From Rhizobium sp. TH2 (lineage in GTDB: Bacteria; Pseudomonadota; Alphaproteobacteria; Rhizobiales; Rhizobiaceae), in contig NZ_CP062231.1 of NCBI RefSeq assembly GCF_024707525.1, positions 1,116,001 to 1,180,000 on the forward strand: a stretch of 64,000 nucleotides of DNA, in the 5' to 3' direction. The notes under the pieces were generated by a model. The model worked only from the letters and a program-made list of their open reading frames with translations. It made no database searches and was not told the DNA's origin. How positions within the stretch are numbered: position 1 is the stretch's first letter; each line of letters opens with the position of its first letter. Of the stretch, positions 43,391 through 53,180 are shown piece after piece. Both the position numbers and the translations under genes were made by a program.

Positions 43391-44074
43391 GGCGCTGAAC
43401 GAAAAGAGCGCCTTGAAGGCCATCTCGCCGTTGCGGGTGAAGTCGATCGCGCGGCTCTTGCCGTCGCGCCGTGCCCAGCCCTTGTCGATGATCATGTCGA
43501 ACAGCGCAGCGCCCAGCGATCCCGCTAAGTGATCGCGCCGCTCACTCCAGTCGAGGCAGCAGCGGCAGAGCGGTCGCCGGGATTTCCTGAGCGTACCGAG
43601 ATCGATGCCGGCGCCCGTGAGAAAGTTTTCGCCATCGCCGGTCAGCCCGATTGCCCTGTCATCAAAGTTCAGGTGCCGTCGTGACACCAGGCTGTCGAAC
43701 ATCAGCACGCCGAGATCGCCGGCGAGATGATCGTAGCAGATACGCGCCTTGCGCATCGCTTCGTCCTTCGGTCCGGGCCGGTGGCGCAGATGGCCGCGAT
43801 CGGCGGCGAAGACCGTCAACGACTCGATCAACTGCCCCACCTTTGGCCCAGCGAGCGAGAAATATTTGTGCCGCCCCTGTTTCTGCGGCCGGATCAGCCC
43901 GCCTGCCTCGAGCTTGGCAAGATGCGTACTGGTCGTCTGCGCCGTCACGCCCGCGATCTCGGAAAGCTCGGTGGCGGTCAGCGCCCGTCCATCCATAAGC
44001 GCCGCCAGAATGTTGGCGCGGGCGGGATCGCCGATCAGCGCGCCGATCTGGGAAATGTCGGGTCCGTTTCTCAT
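43373..44074 (-). CDS. ArsR-family transcriptional regulator
   Basis: This 233-residue protein has an N-terminal winged helix (IGALIGDPARANILAALMDGRALTATELSEIAGVTAQTTSTHLAKLEAGGLI, read in parts) and a C-terminal domain with CYDHLAGDLGVLMFDSLV and PLCRCCLDWSERRDHLAG. The second half is conserved in a subgroup whose Cys-rich CRCC segment may sense metal or redox state. ATG 44074 has GGAG eight bases before it. A dyad lies 50 bases upstream in its own promoter region. Confidence 0.9.
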   Translation of the reverse strand: MRNGPDISQIGALIGDPARANILAALMDGRALTATELSEIAGVTAQTTSTHLAKLEAGGLIRPQKQGRHKYFSLAGPKVGQLIESLTVFAADRGHLRHRPGPKDEAMRKARICYDHLAGDLGVLMFDSLVSRRHLNFDDRAIGLTGDGENFLTGAGIDLGTLRKSRRPLCRCCLDWSERRDHLAGSLGAALFDMIIDKGWARRDGKSRAIDFTRNGEMAFKALFSFSAERPGS

Positions 44075-44124
44075 GGGCAATTCTCCATTCGCGGCCATTT
44101 TAGCGTGATTCCCGTTCAGCATGC

Positions 44125-44140
44125 TTCGATCCGCATCGAA
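44125..44140 (-). promoter_or_regulatory. Candidate ArsR operator
   Basis: TTCGAT and ATCGAA are perfect six-base inverted arms around CCGC, 50 bases upstream of the ArsR start. The position suits autorepression. The region up to the RTX lipase at 44317 also holds that gene's promoter. Confidence 0.4.
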
Positions 44141-44316
44141 ACATATCGCACTGCCAGCATGTGACAGTGATGCACCACACGCCCGCGGATAGCCGCGGTA
44201 CGCGTGCAAAACGAAGCTTCCGAATGGAACCAAAGTGCCCCGATGTCGCTTGAATGCCGCAATCGGTCCGCATATGCAGCCGATTAGCCTAACGCATTCA
44301 ATACCGGAGCCTGTTC

Positions 44317-45738
44317 ATGAGCCTTTTCGGCGATCTCGATCTCGCACAATTCGCGACCATCTACCGCGTTGCCGTCGCTTCCTATGGCAACGCCGAGCCC
44401 CCGGCAGGGTTCGAGGCGCTCACCATGTCCGAAATCGGAATCGAGGGTCAGGGCGACAAGACGATCTTCACCAGCAAGAACGGCCGCGGCAAGGCCATCG
44501 TCACCGAGTCTGCCGACGGCGAACTCATCGTCGGCTTTCGCGGTACCGACAAGTACAATGACCTCAACGATTATGACAACATCACGTTTTCCGGCAAATA
44601 CTACAAGCAGTTCGAGCCCTTGATCGAGGCTGTCGCCGCCTACAAGGCGGAGCATGATCTCGATGTGACCTTCACCGGCATCAGCCTCGGCGGCGCGGTT
44701 GCCAATATCATTGCCGACCGGTCCGCGAACGGGAAATGGAACGGCGCATTCGAGGACGCCCATTTTGTCGGCGTCTCGGCGCCATATCTATCCGGCAGCC
44801 GCAAGAGCGACGTCTTCAATTTTGGTTTCCAGAACGATCCCGTCTACCACGTCGTGCCGGGAAGCTGGACCGCCCATGCCAAGGAAATGGCGACCCGCAA
44901 CCTTTTCATCTACCAGCAGCACCAGAAATTGGGCGAGGATAATCTCGGCGACCGGATCGGCAACCACGAGCCGTCCCACGTCGGCGACCTGCTGAAAGCG
45001 CTCGCCGGTTTGACGGTCGCGGATGGCCAGTTGTTGGCCGACGTGCTGAAGCCGAACAGCTACGTCATGCTGGACGACGCGAAGGGCTCGGTGAATATGG
45101 GGCTACTCCGCCACAATGGCGACTCGGTTCTGACAGTGCTTGGCCAGGAACGTGCCGACAAGCTCTATGGAGCAAGCACCAACGCGAATGGCAGCGACCG
45201 CGAATGGATTTTCGGCCTCGGCGGCAGCGACGAGATTCTCGGTCGCGGCGGGCGCGACCAACTCTATGGCGGCGATGGCGACGACAGATTGGATGGCGGC
45301 CGGAGTGCGGACATCATGTTCGGCGGCAACGGCAACGACACGATCATGTTTCACGAGCGCGGCGACCGGGCGGAGGGTGGCGCGGGCAATGACAGGTTTA
45401 TCATAGGCAATATCGCCTTGGTGAGGAACAGCGACACGGCCCGCGTCTTCATCGATGATTTCGACCTCGGCGGGGACAAGATCATACTCAACCGCATCGA
45501 TGGCAATCTGACCAGGAAGGGCGATCAAGGCCTCCATTTCGACGGTGTTTATGCATTCGGCGATTCTCAAGATCTGGATAATGGCTTTGTCCCCGACAGT
45601 ACGCCAGGCAGCGTCGCGATCTATGAGGATGGCTCCGGTAAGACCTTCATCGTCGTCAACCTTGACAACGATCGCTACATCGATCTCGAGATCGAGGTTG
45701 ATGGAACTGGCCTCATGAGGAGCGATCTCATCTTGTAA
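44317..45738 (+). CDS. Secreted RTX lipase/esterase
   Basis: This 473-residue protein has an alpha/beta-hydrolase domain in residues 1-270 and RTX repeats in residues 300-365. The catalytic serine is Ser123 in TFTGISLGGAVAN, the GxSxGG of class 3 lipases. The oxyanion region is LIVGFRGTDKYNDLNDYDN. The RTX block (GGRDQLYGGDGDDRLDGG) is followed by a C-terminal secretion domain ending RSDLIL. It should be exported by a type I system and fold in calcium outside the cell. No exporter gene is close. Confidence 0.9.
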   Translation: MSLFGDLDLAQFATIYRVAVASYGNAEPPAGFEALTMSEIGIEGQGDKTIFTSKNGRGKAIVTESADGELIVGFRGTDKYNDLNDYDNITFSGKYYKQFEPLIEAVAAYKAEHDLDVTFTGISLGGAVANIIADRSANGKWNGAFEDAHFVGVSAPYLSGSRKSDVFNFGFQNDPVYHVVPGSWTAHAKEMATRNLFIYQQHQKLGEDNLGDRIGNHEPSHVGDLLKALAGLTVADGQLLADVLKPNSYVMLDDAKGSVNMGLLRHNGDSVLTVLGQERADKLYGASTNANGSDREWIFGLGGSDEILGRGGRDQLYGGDGDDRLDGGRSADIMFGGNGNDTIMFHERGDRAEGGAGNDRFIIGNIALVRNSDTARVFIDDFDLGGDKIILNRIDGNLTRKGDQGLHFDGVYAFGDSQDLDNGFVPDSTPGSVAIYEDGSGKTFIVVNLDNDRYIDLEIEVDGTGLMRSDLIL

Positions 45739-45777
45739 ACTTCACAAAATCTGGCGGCCGGCCTGCGAACCGTGCCG

Positions 45778-46509
45778 TCAAACCTTGTGCAGGAAATCGA
45801 CCACGCCCGTATCGAGGTCGTAATAGGCCGGCACGATCTTCACCTTGCCTTCTTCCACCAGGCGGGAGACGATAGCGCTCTCGGCGAGGACACGCTCGGC
45901 GCCGTTGAACGCATTGGCGTGCACCGTGTTGTCGATGAAGTTCTCGCCGCGATCGGTCTCGGCGAGCGCCACGGGCAGGATCGGCTGGATCATCTTGCCG
46001 ATCGAGCCGTCGAGCCTGGTGCCCTTGGAGACGACCTCGCAGGCAGCGGAAACAGCGCCGCAGCGCTTGTGACCCATCACCACGATCAACGGCGCATGCA
46101 GGTGTTCGGCGCCATATTCGATCGTGCCCAGCACGTCCGTATCGACCACATTGCCGGCATTGCGCGCCACGAAAAGTTCGCCGAGCGTCACCCCGCCGAA
46201 GATCAGTTCCGGCACGACCCGGCTGTCGGAACAGGTGAGCACGATCGCCCACGGCGCCTGGCTCTTGGCGACATCCTGCCGGCGCTTGGAGAAATTGGCC
46301 GCGCAGGCTTCGGCGTCCGAGACGAACGCCCTGTTGCCTTCCTGAAGTTTCGCCAGCGCCTCGTCGGGCGAAAGGGCAGGGGTCGCGTCGGACGCCAGCG
46401 CGCGGGTTGTCATCCCGAAGCCGGCGGTCATGGCCGCCATGCCGCCGATGCCGGCGAGCTTGACGAAGGAGCGGCGGTTGAGACGGGTGGAAACGCATTC
46501 AAAGCACAT
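45778..46509 (-). CDS. Tat-exported beta-class carbonic anhydrase
   Basis: This 243-residue protein begins MCFECVSTRLNRRSFVKLAG, a twin-arginine signal with NRRSFVK, and is cleaved near ALASD. The mature enzyme has the beta-class zinc ligands in CSDSRVVPE and GHKRCGAV, with FVARNAGNVV. It should hydrate CO2 in the periplasm, unlike most cytoplasmic beta-class enzymes. The zinc-binding order C-D-H-C is intact. It ends close to the RTX lipase (39 bases between stops). Confidence 0.93.
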   Translation of the reverse strand: MCFECVSTRLNRRSFVKLAGIGGMAAMTAGFGMTTRALASDATPALSPDEALAKLQEGNRAFVSDAEACAANFSKRRQDVAKSQAPWAIVLTCSDSRVVPELIFGGVTLGELFVARNAGNVVDTDVLGTIEYGAEHLHAPLIVVMGHKRCGAVSAACEVVSKGTRLDGSIGKMIQPILPVALAETDRGENFIDNTVHANAFNGAERVLAESAIVSRLVEEGKVKIVPAYYDLDTGVVDFLHKV

Positions 46510-46755
46510 GATCTTGGTCCTTTCGCAATCCGGCACGGTTGGCGGAAGAATTACGCTCGCCCTAGACCATGCCCGGCACTTCTCCGGCACCGCGGAGAAT
46601 AGCACGTTTGGTTATGCTCGACTTTGACGATCGGCAAGTCGCATTTTGACGCAAGGCTGTCGCTAATAAAGTGGGGACTAATGCGTGGCATCCGGCGATG
46701 GTCCGAACATGCCGTCAAAAATAAATTCCCGATACGGCACGCGTATTCAGGCTTT

Positions 46756-46776
46756 GGTAACCAGGATCGGTAACCA
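46756..46776 (+). promoter_or_regulatory. Direct repeat GGTAACCA upstream of ccrM
   Basis: Two exact copies of GGTAACCA (46756-46763 and 46769-46776) lie 13 bases apart and 48 bases upstream of ccrM. Each copy is also nearly palindromic (GGTNACC). No GANTC or clear CtrA box is seen in the gap 46510-46823, which otherwise holds no feature that I can support. Confidence 0.4.
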
Positions 46777-46793
46777 TAACAGTCAGTAAATGA

Positions 46794-47957
<1,164 letters not shown>

Positions 47958-48034
47958 CCTCCAACCACGCCCGCTCCTGCCACCCTTCTTAGATCCCTTC
48001 TTCCGGTTTAGTCCTTCAGTCCCGGAAGAAGACA

Positions 48035-48068
48035 ACGGCCCGGAAAGCGCGAATGCCTTCCGGGCCGT
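48035..48068. terminator. Hairpin between ccrM and the TetR gene
   Basis: ACGGCCCGGAA and TTCCGGGCCGT are perfect 11-base complements with a 12-base loop, in the gap between converging stops. Without a T-run it is a probable but imperfect bidirectional terminator. Confidence 0.5.
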
Positions 48069-48104
48069 ATGCTGTCCTGATGCTCGGGTTTCATCTTCCG
48101 ATGG

Positions 48105-48749
48105 TCAAAGCAACTGTCGCGTCAGTGCCTCATGGAGCCATTCGGCATAAGCCTCCTCCGTCAATCCTTCGACTTTGCTCATGAGGAGGTAAAGCTCGGG
48201 GCTTGCCAGCCGCCAGATATGCGCGGTGACCTCGGCCTCTCCCATGCCGTTCCTCAATGTGCCGGTAGCCAAGAGAGCCGCGGCGACGAAGCCGAGGTTT
48301 CTCCGCCGGCCTTCGTGGAGTGCTGCGTAAAGTTGGGCCAGTGCGGGGTCCGTCTCCGCCGCCGTGCGCACCACGGCCATGACATCGGCGACATTGGCCA
48401 GAACCCTGGATATGTCCTTGGCGAAAAGCGCGATCTGCCTGTCATGGTCGCGGGCTTGCCGGATCGCTGCGGGCCCCGCTTGTTCGAGCAGCGGCTGTTC
48501 TGGTTGATTTCCTCGCACCGCGCGTTCGACCACCGCCTGGAGGATGGCCTGCTTGTTCCTGAACGTCGCATAGATCGTTTCCGGCGAAACGCCTGCCGCC
48601 TTTGCAATGCCGGCAATCGTGGTGGCTTGCCACCCCGCATTGATGAACTGCATTCGGGCGGCATCGATCACGGCATTCCTGGTGTCGGCCGCCTGGGCGG
48701 CGCGGCGGCCGGCATCGTATTTCCGCTTTGGCTTGACAGCATCGTTCAT
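48105..48749 (-). CDS. TetR/AcrR-family transcriptional regulator
   Basis: This 214-residue protein has the TetR helix-turn-helix near residues 25-70 (RMQFINAGWQATTIAGIAKAAGVSPETIYATFRNKQAIL, in parts). The C-terminal helical ligand-binding region is conserved only generally. It is divergent from a DUF1772 membrane protein, with a dyad between them. Confidence 0.92.
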   Translation of the reverse strand: MNDAVKPKRKYDAGRRAAQAADTRNAVIDAARMQFINAGWQATTIAGIAKAAGVSPETIYATFRNKQAILQAVVERAVRGNQPEQPLLEQAGPAAIRQARDHDRQIALFAKDISRVLANVADVMAVVRTAAETDPALAQLYAALHEGRRRNLGFVAAALLATGTLRNGMGEAEVTAHIWRLASPELYLLMSKVEGLTEEAYAEWLHEALTRQLL

Positions 48750-48753
48750 TTGG

Positions 48754-48770
48754 ATACATATACACTGTAT
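48754..48770. promoter_or_regulatory. Candidate TetR operator
   Basis: ATACA-TATACAC-TGTAT is an inverted repeat with perfect five-base arms, four bases from the TetR start and about 56 bases before the divergent gene. It is the most symmetric element in the gap. Confidence 0.5.
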
Positions 48771-48826
48771 TTAATATTGGTAAAGCTAAGCGAAATGCGT
48801 CTCGCAAGGCTCCCCGGAGATAGAGC

Positions 48827-49297
48827 ATGCACGGCATTTTTTCCACTCTCATCCAGGCGCTCTCGCTGATGCTGGTAAGCCTCGTCGCCGGCGCCATGTT
48901 CGGCATCTGGCGTGGTTATCAGATCGCGGATTACTCGCCGGCCACATTCGTCGAAGTTCATAACGGCGCCGTCAGGAACCTCAATGCGCTTTTGCCTGCC
49001 ATGGCGATGGCGTGCCTCGCCCTCGTGCTGGTCCTTGCCGTGCTGAGCCGCCACCGGGTTGCACCGTTGTCGCTCTACTTGCTTGCCGCAGCATCGATCG
49101 TCGTCGGCGGATTGATCACCCGGCTGATCAACCAGCCGATCAATGCCCAGGTCATGACATGGACCGCGTCCTCCCTGCCGTCCGGCTGGGCCGATATTCG
49201 CGACGCCTGGTGGATATGGCACCAACGGCGCCTGGCCGCGACGCTGGCGGCGGAAATGCTGCTCATTGCCGCGATCTTCATCGACCGGAAAGCCTGA
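48827..49297 (+). CDS. DUF1772-like membrane protein (anthrone oxygenase-type)
   Basis: This 156-residue protein has four hydrophobic segments and the pattern MLVSLVAGAMFGIW, FVEVHNGAVRNLNALLPAMA and NQPINAQVMTW, which fits the DUF1772 family. A few members are linked to anthrone oxidation, but function in rhizobia is unknown. It is transcribed away from the TetR gene, which probably controls it. The RTX gene follows 28 bases downstream and could be co-transcribed. Confidence 0.82.
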   Translation: MHGIFSTLIQALSLMLVSLVAGAMFGIWRGYQIADYSPATFVEVHNGAVRNLNALLPAMAMACLALVLVLAVLSRHRVAPLSLYLLAAASIVVGGLITRLINQPINAQVMTWTASSLPSGWADIRDAWWIWHQRRLAATLAAEMLLIAAIFIDRKA

Positions 49298-49325
49298 TCC
49301 GATTTCAGTCCAGGGAGGCCCGGAC

Positions 49326-51380
49326 ATGCCGAAAATTCTCAACACCGATGGAAATACGATCACTTCGACAACCAGCGCATTCGAGCGCTACGACATCATC
49401 CGCTATTCGCTGGCGCAGCGTGACGATCCCGTCTCGCTGGTGGTCGGCAATCGAGGTGCTCTTGATCTCGCCAGGGAACTGGGGACGGTTTCGGCTTTCA
49501 TCATGGCGTCGGACAAGGGCAACCGGATCACGCTCGGTTCCGGCGCCGACACGATCTACGGTGGCCTCGGCGACGATTCCCTCAGCGGGGCGGGCGGTGA
49601 CGACCGGATTTACGGCATGCTCGGCGATGACGTCCTGTTCGGCGCCGCAGGCAGCGACCGGCTCGAAGGCAGCGCGGGTGAGGATCGGTTGTTCGGCGGC
49701 GCGGGCAACGACGTCATTCTGGATTCGGTGGGCATGACGACGATGATCGCAGCCGCCGGTGGCGCCGATTTCATCGATTTCAGCAAGTCGTCGGTTCAAA
49801 GTGGCGCGATCGACGGCGGAGCGGGATACGACATGTTCGCCGGCTCCGACAACGGTTTGTACCGCCTGAAATTCAAGAGCGTCGAGATGCTTGCCACGCG
49901 AGCCGGCGAACTCTTGGGCACGATACGGCAATTCAAAAGCTTCGACCAGATTGCCGTCGCCGGCGACGCAACCGATCTCGTCAACAGCAACCAGTTGCGG
50001 GTCACTGACGCTGGCAGGCTGGACCTGTCGCAGGCATTGGGTCCGCGCAGCGCCATTCTCACGGCCAGCGCATTCGGCAACACGCTGATCACAGGTTCGG
50101 GCGACGATTACCTCATCGGCCGCGAAGGCGATGACACGCTGGTGGGCGGGCTGGGTGAGGATCTTTTCTACGGACGCGACGGAAACGATGTTTATGTCGT
50201 CGGGGAAGGCGATTTCGTGTATGAGCAGCCCGATCAGGGTATCGATACCGTGCGCTCGTCGGTGCGTTGGGAAATGTCGGCCGACCTGGAGAACCTTGTC
50301 CTGACCGGTCGCGATAAGATCAATGGCTTTGGCAACGAACTCGACAACATCCTGACCGGCAACAGCGCCTACAATTACCTCAATGGCCTGGCTGGGTTCG
50401 ACACGCTGATCGGCGGCCGGCACGGGGATTATTACGAACTCGGCGATGTATCCGACGTCGGTGGATCGCTGGAGTTCGATCGTATTGTGGAACGGGCCGA
50501 TGGGGGCAAGGACACCGTCTCCGTATCCAGCGAACTCGGCCGGCTCACTTATGTCATCGACAAAAACATTGAAAATGCCGTTGTCATCGGTGACGGCGTG
50601 TTCAATGTCGTGGGCAACGCTCTGGACAATGAAATCACGGGAAACATGTGGTCCAACATGTTGAACGGCGGCGGCGGCGGCGACATTATCAATGGTCAGG
50701 GCGGTTTCGACACCCTGATCGGCGGCAAGGGGGACGACACCTATCGCCTGCTCACGGCCAGTCTCGCGCCCTCTACTTCGTATATCCTGGACGAGGTTCT
50801 GGAACAGCCGGATGGCGGCATCGATACGGTCCTGATCGGGACGGGGGGCGATTTCCAGTATTACGTGATGCCGATCGGTGTGGAAGATGCGGAACTGAGG
50901 TTCGAGGATCATTTCGACCTGATCGGCAACAGCCTCGCCAACCGGTTGACGGGCAACAGTGCGGAGAACGCGCTGCTCGGCCTGGGAGGAAACGATGTCC
51001 TCGATGGCGCCGGGGGACAGAACGCGCTGATCGGCGGCACGGGGAACGACCGGTTGATATCGCACGGCGCGGCCGATCGTTTTGTCATGGACGAGGCGTT
51101 GAATGCACGCACCAATGTCGACCGCATCATCGGTTTCGGCGACGCGGACACGATCGAGCTTGATGTCCAGGTCTTCGACGCATTGTCCAAGGGCACGCTG
51201 CTGAGCGCGGAATTCAGGCTGGGCGAAGATGCAAGAGGGCCCCTGGAGCACATCATCTTCAACCGCAAGACCGGCAGTCTCTACTATGACGAGGATGGCT
51301 CGGGCGCCGAGGCAAAGATCCTGTTTGCCAGGCTCGACAGGGGAGCCGATCTGTCGGCGAGCGATTTCCTGATCGTCTGA
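49326..51380 (+). CDS. RTX calcium-binding secreted protein with long spacer repeats
   Basis: This 684-residue protein has an N-terminal beta-solenoid-like region (residues 1-70) without a Sec signal, an RTX block (GADTIYGGLGDDSLSGAGG, residues 75-135), and then several longer repeats of the NxLxGNxxxNxLxGxxG type (DNILTGNSAYNYLNGLAGFDTLIGG, in parts). The C-terminal end (LYYDEDGSGAEAKILFARLD, ending SDFLIV) resembles serralysin-type secretion domains. Function is unknown. GGGAGG precedes ATG 49326. Confidence 0.88.
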   Translation: MPKILNTDGNTITSTTSAFERYDIIRYSLAQRDDPVSLVVGNRGALDLARELGTVSAFIMASDKGNRITLGSGADTIYGGLGDDSLSGAGGDDRIYGMLGDDVLFGAAGSDRLEGSAGEDRLFGGAGNDVILDSVGMTTMIAAAGGADFIDFSKSSVQSGAIDGGAGYDMFAGSDNGLYRLKFKSVEMLATRAGELLGTIRQFKSFDQIAVAGDATDLVNSNQLRVTDAGRLDLSQALGPRSAILTASAFGNTLITGSGDDYLIGREGDDTLVGGLGEDLFYGRDGNDVYVVGEGDFVYEQPDQGIDTVRSSVRWEMSADLENLVLTGRDKINGFGNELDNILTGNSAYNYLNGLAGFDTLIGGRHGDYYELGDVSDVGGSLEFDRIVERADGGKDTVSVSSELGRLTYVIDKNIENAVVIGDGVFNVVGNALDNEITGNMWSNMLNGGGGGDIINGQGGFDTLIGGKGDDTYRLLTASLAPSTSYILDEVLEQPDGGIDTVLIGTGGDFQYYVMPIGVEDAELRFEDHFDLIGNSLANRLTGNSAENALLGLGGNDVLDGAGGQNALIGGTGNDRLISHGAADRFVMDEALNARTNVDRIIGFGDADTIELDVQVFDALSKGTLLSAEFRLGEDARGPLEHIIFNRKTGSLYYDEDGSGAEAKILFARLDRGADLSASDFLIV

Positions 51381-51622
51381 GGGGCATTCCTCAAGCGAAG
51401 GTCGCGAGTCTTGTCGTGCCGCTATTTGGCCGGCTCACCCGTTGCCACGGCACGCCGTAATTCAGGTTGAACCCGGTCATGTAGAACAGAGGATCATCTT
51501 CCAAGTCTCGGGCCCATCATCGATCGACTCAAGGCACTTCCCTTGCGACTTGATGCGCGCGCCCGGAACTTCCGCCCCACCCTCCGCATTCCTCCCTCGA
51601 CCCCACACCCCGAGGACTCACC

Positions 51623-51796
51623 ATGCTGAAATGGGCGCTCATATTCCTGGCTATCTCCATCGTCTCCGGCATCCTTGGGTTCTCCGGCGTCTCCGCCGCG
51701 ACCGCGCGGATCGCCAAGATACTTTTCGTCCTGGCGCTTCTGCTGTTCATCGCCTTCCTGATCGCGGCCTACACCATCGCCGGTGCGGTTCTGTAA
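51623..51796 (+). CDS. DUF1328 family small membrane protein
   Basis: This 57-residue protein begins MLKWALIFLAISIVSGILG, continues FSGVSAATARIAKILFVL and ends with a second hydrophobic span, a perfect fit to DUF1328 (YtjA-like). Function is unknown; family members are often stress induced. AGGA lies eight bases before the ATG. The preceding gap 51381-51622 holds no other feature that I can support. Confidence 0.88.
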   Translation: MLKWALIFLAISIVSGILGFSGVSAATARIAKILFVLALLLFIAFLIAAYTIAGAVL

Positions 51797-51938
51797 AGAC
51801 GCGGCGAGGGCCGCCGAATCCGATGCCTCTTGCAGTGCACGCGCTTCGGAACTACGTTGGTTCAAGCACATTCCTCCATACTCGCGCGGCGCTCCTCCCA
51901 GCCGAAAATTCCGTCGCGCGTCATCGGGAGCCAAGACC

Positions 51939-52844
51939 ATGAATATCGAAAACACCTTGCGGTCCATCGTGGCCGTCCGCGCCACAGTTCCTGAAGATGC
52001 CTATACCGCCAACACGCTCGGCACGCTCCGCGAGGGCTCGGGCGTGGTGATCCGCAGCAACGGGCTGGTGCTCACCATCGGCTACCTCATCACCGAGGCC
52101 GACGAAGTGTGGCTGACCCGCCATGACGGGCAGGTGGTGCCGGCGCATGCGCTGGCTTATGACCAGGAAACCGGCTTCGGCCTGGTCCAGGCGCTCGCGC
52201 CGCTCAATCTGCCGGCGCTGGAGCTTGGCAGCGCATCCGGCGCCGATCTCGGCGATCCGGTCGTGCTCGCCGATGGCACGGGCCAGTATGTTGAGGCTGA
52301 GATCGTCGCCAAGCAGGAATTCGCCGGCTATTGGGAATATTTGCTGGACGAGGCGCTTTTCGTCGCGCCGGCGCATCCCTCATGGGGCGGCGCGGCGCTG
52401 GTGAGTGCCGATGGCAAGCTGATCGGCGTCGGCTCTCTCAGGCTGCAGATGAGCCAGGGCAACGAGGTCGCCGATATCAACATGGCGGTGCCGATCGACC
52501 TGCTCAGGCCGATCCTCGACGATCTGCTCACGCGCGGCCAGGTCAACAAGCCGGCGAGGCCGTGGCTGGGCGCCTTCTCGGCCGAGAGCAACGGCGATGT
52601 CGTGGTGATGAATGTGGCACCCGGTAGCCCGGCGGCGGATGCCGGCCTCAGGCATGGCGACGTGATCGCCGAAATCCGCGACAGCGATGTCGATGGGCTC
52701 GCCGATTTCTACCGCAAGGTCTGGAACAGCGGCCCGGCGGGCGCCGAGATCCCGCTTCGGGTGCTGCGCGACGGCCGCGACGCCTGGCTGCGCATCAAGA
52801 CCGCCGACCGCCAGAGCTTTCTCAAGAAGCCGCAATTGCAATGA
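51939..52844 (+). CDS. Catalytically degenerate S1C (HtrA-like) protease-PDZ protein
   Basis: This 301-residue protein has a trypsin-like domain (1-195) and one PDZ domain (about 205-290, with LGAFSAESNGDVVVMNVAPGSPAADAGLRHGDVI in parts). Aligned to HtrA, the catalytic His is Tyr49 (LTIGYLI for LTNAHVV), the Asp is Gly79 (TGFGLV for TDxAVL) and the Ser is replaced in PSWGGAALV (for GNSGGPLV). No signal peptide is seen. It is therefore probably a binding or scaffold protein and not a protease. GGGAG precedes the ATG; it overlaps the next gene by four bases. Confidence 0.87.
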   Translation: MNIENTLRSIVAVRATVPEDAYTANTLGTLREGSGVVIRSNGLVLTIGYLITEADEVWLTRHDGQVVPAHALAYDQETGFGLVQALAPLNLPALELGSASGADLGDPVVLADGTGQYVEAEIVAKQEFAGYWEYLLDEALFVAPAHPSWGGAALVSADGKLIGVGSLRLQMSQGNEVADINMAVPIDLLRPILDDLLTRGQVNKPARPWLGAFSAESNGDVVVMNVAPGSPAADAGLRHGDVIAEIRDSDVDGLADFYRKVWNSGPAGAEIPLRVLRDGRDAWLRIKTADRQSFLKKPQLQ

Positions 52845-53179
52845 CGCTGTGGCTCCGGATTCTGCTGGCGCTCGCCTGCGCGGCGGGCGCTGCATCGGCT
52901 GGCCACGCGGATGACGAGCTGGATGCCTGGTCGCAGGCAAAATGCGCCCGCTACGACAAGGCATTCCATGAACTGCTCAATCTCGGCGATCGCAAGGGCG
53001 TGACCGAGGGATTCATCAAGGGCAATGAGGATTTCATCAAGGCCGGCTGCTCGAATGGCGCCGATGTCTGCCCGCAATCTCCAGCGGATTTCAAGCTCGC
53101 CAACGACCTGACGCTAGCGGCCATGGGCTTCGGCACGGCCAGCACCTTCCTGCCGTTCATCTGCAGGAGCGCGAAGTAA
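52841..53179 (+). CDS. Small exported cysteine-rich protein
   Basis: This 112-residue protein has a Sec signal (LRILLALACAAGAASA, cleaved before GHADDE) and four cysteines in the mature part, consistent with two disulfides. No family is recognised. Its start overlaps the degenerate protease gene (ATGA), so the two are co-translated and may work together; the protein may be a periplasmic partner, which is inference. Confidence 0.75.
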   Translation: MTLWLRILLALACAAGAASAGHADDELDAWSQAKCARYDKAFHELLNLGDRKGVTEGFIKGNEDFIKAGCSNGADVCPQSPADFKLANDLTLAAMGFGTASTFLPFICRSAK

Positions 53180-53180
53180 T

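Noticed and set aside
49305..51251. Long antisense frame over the RTX gene
   Set aside because: Repetitive GGxGxD coding DNA opens antisense frames; the sense protein has the right repeats, start and C-terminus.
51381..51510. Minus-strand peptide with the segment EDDPLFYMTGFNLNYG
   Set aside because: The frame is short (about 40 codons), begins right after a stop without a start codon, and I do not recognise it; it may be a gene remnant but cannot be supported.
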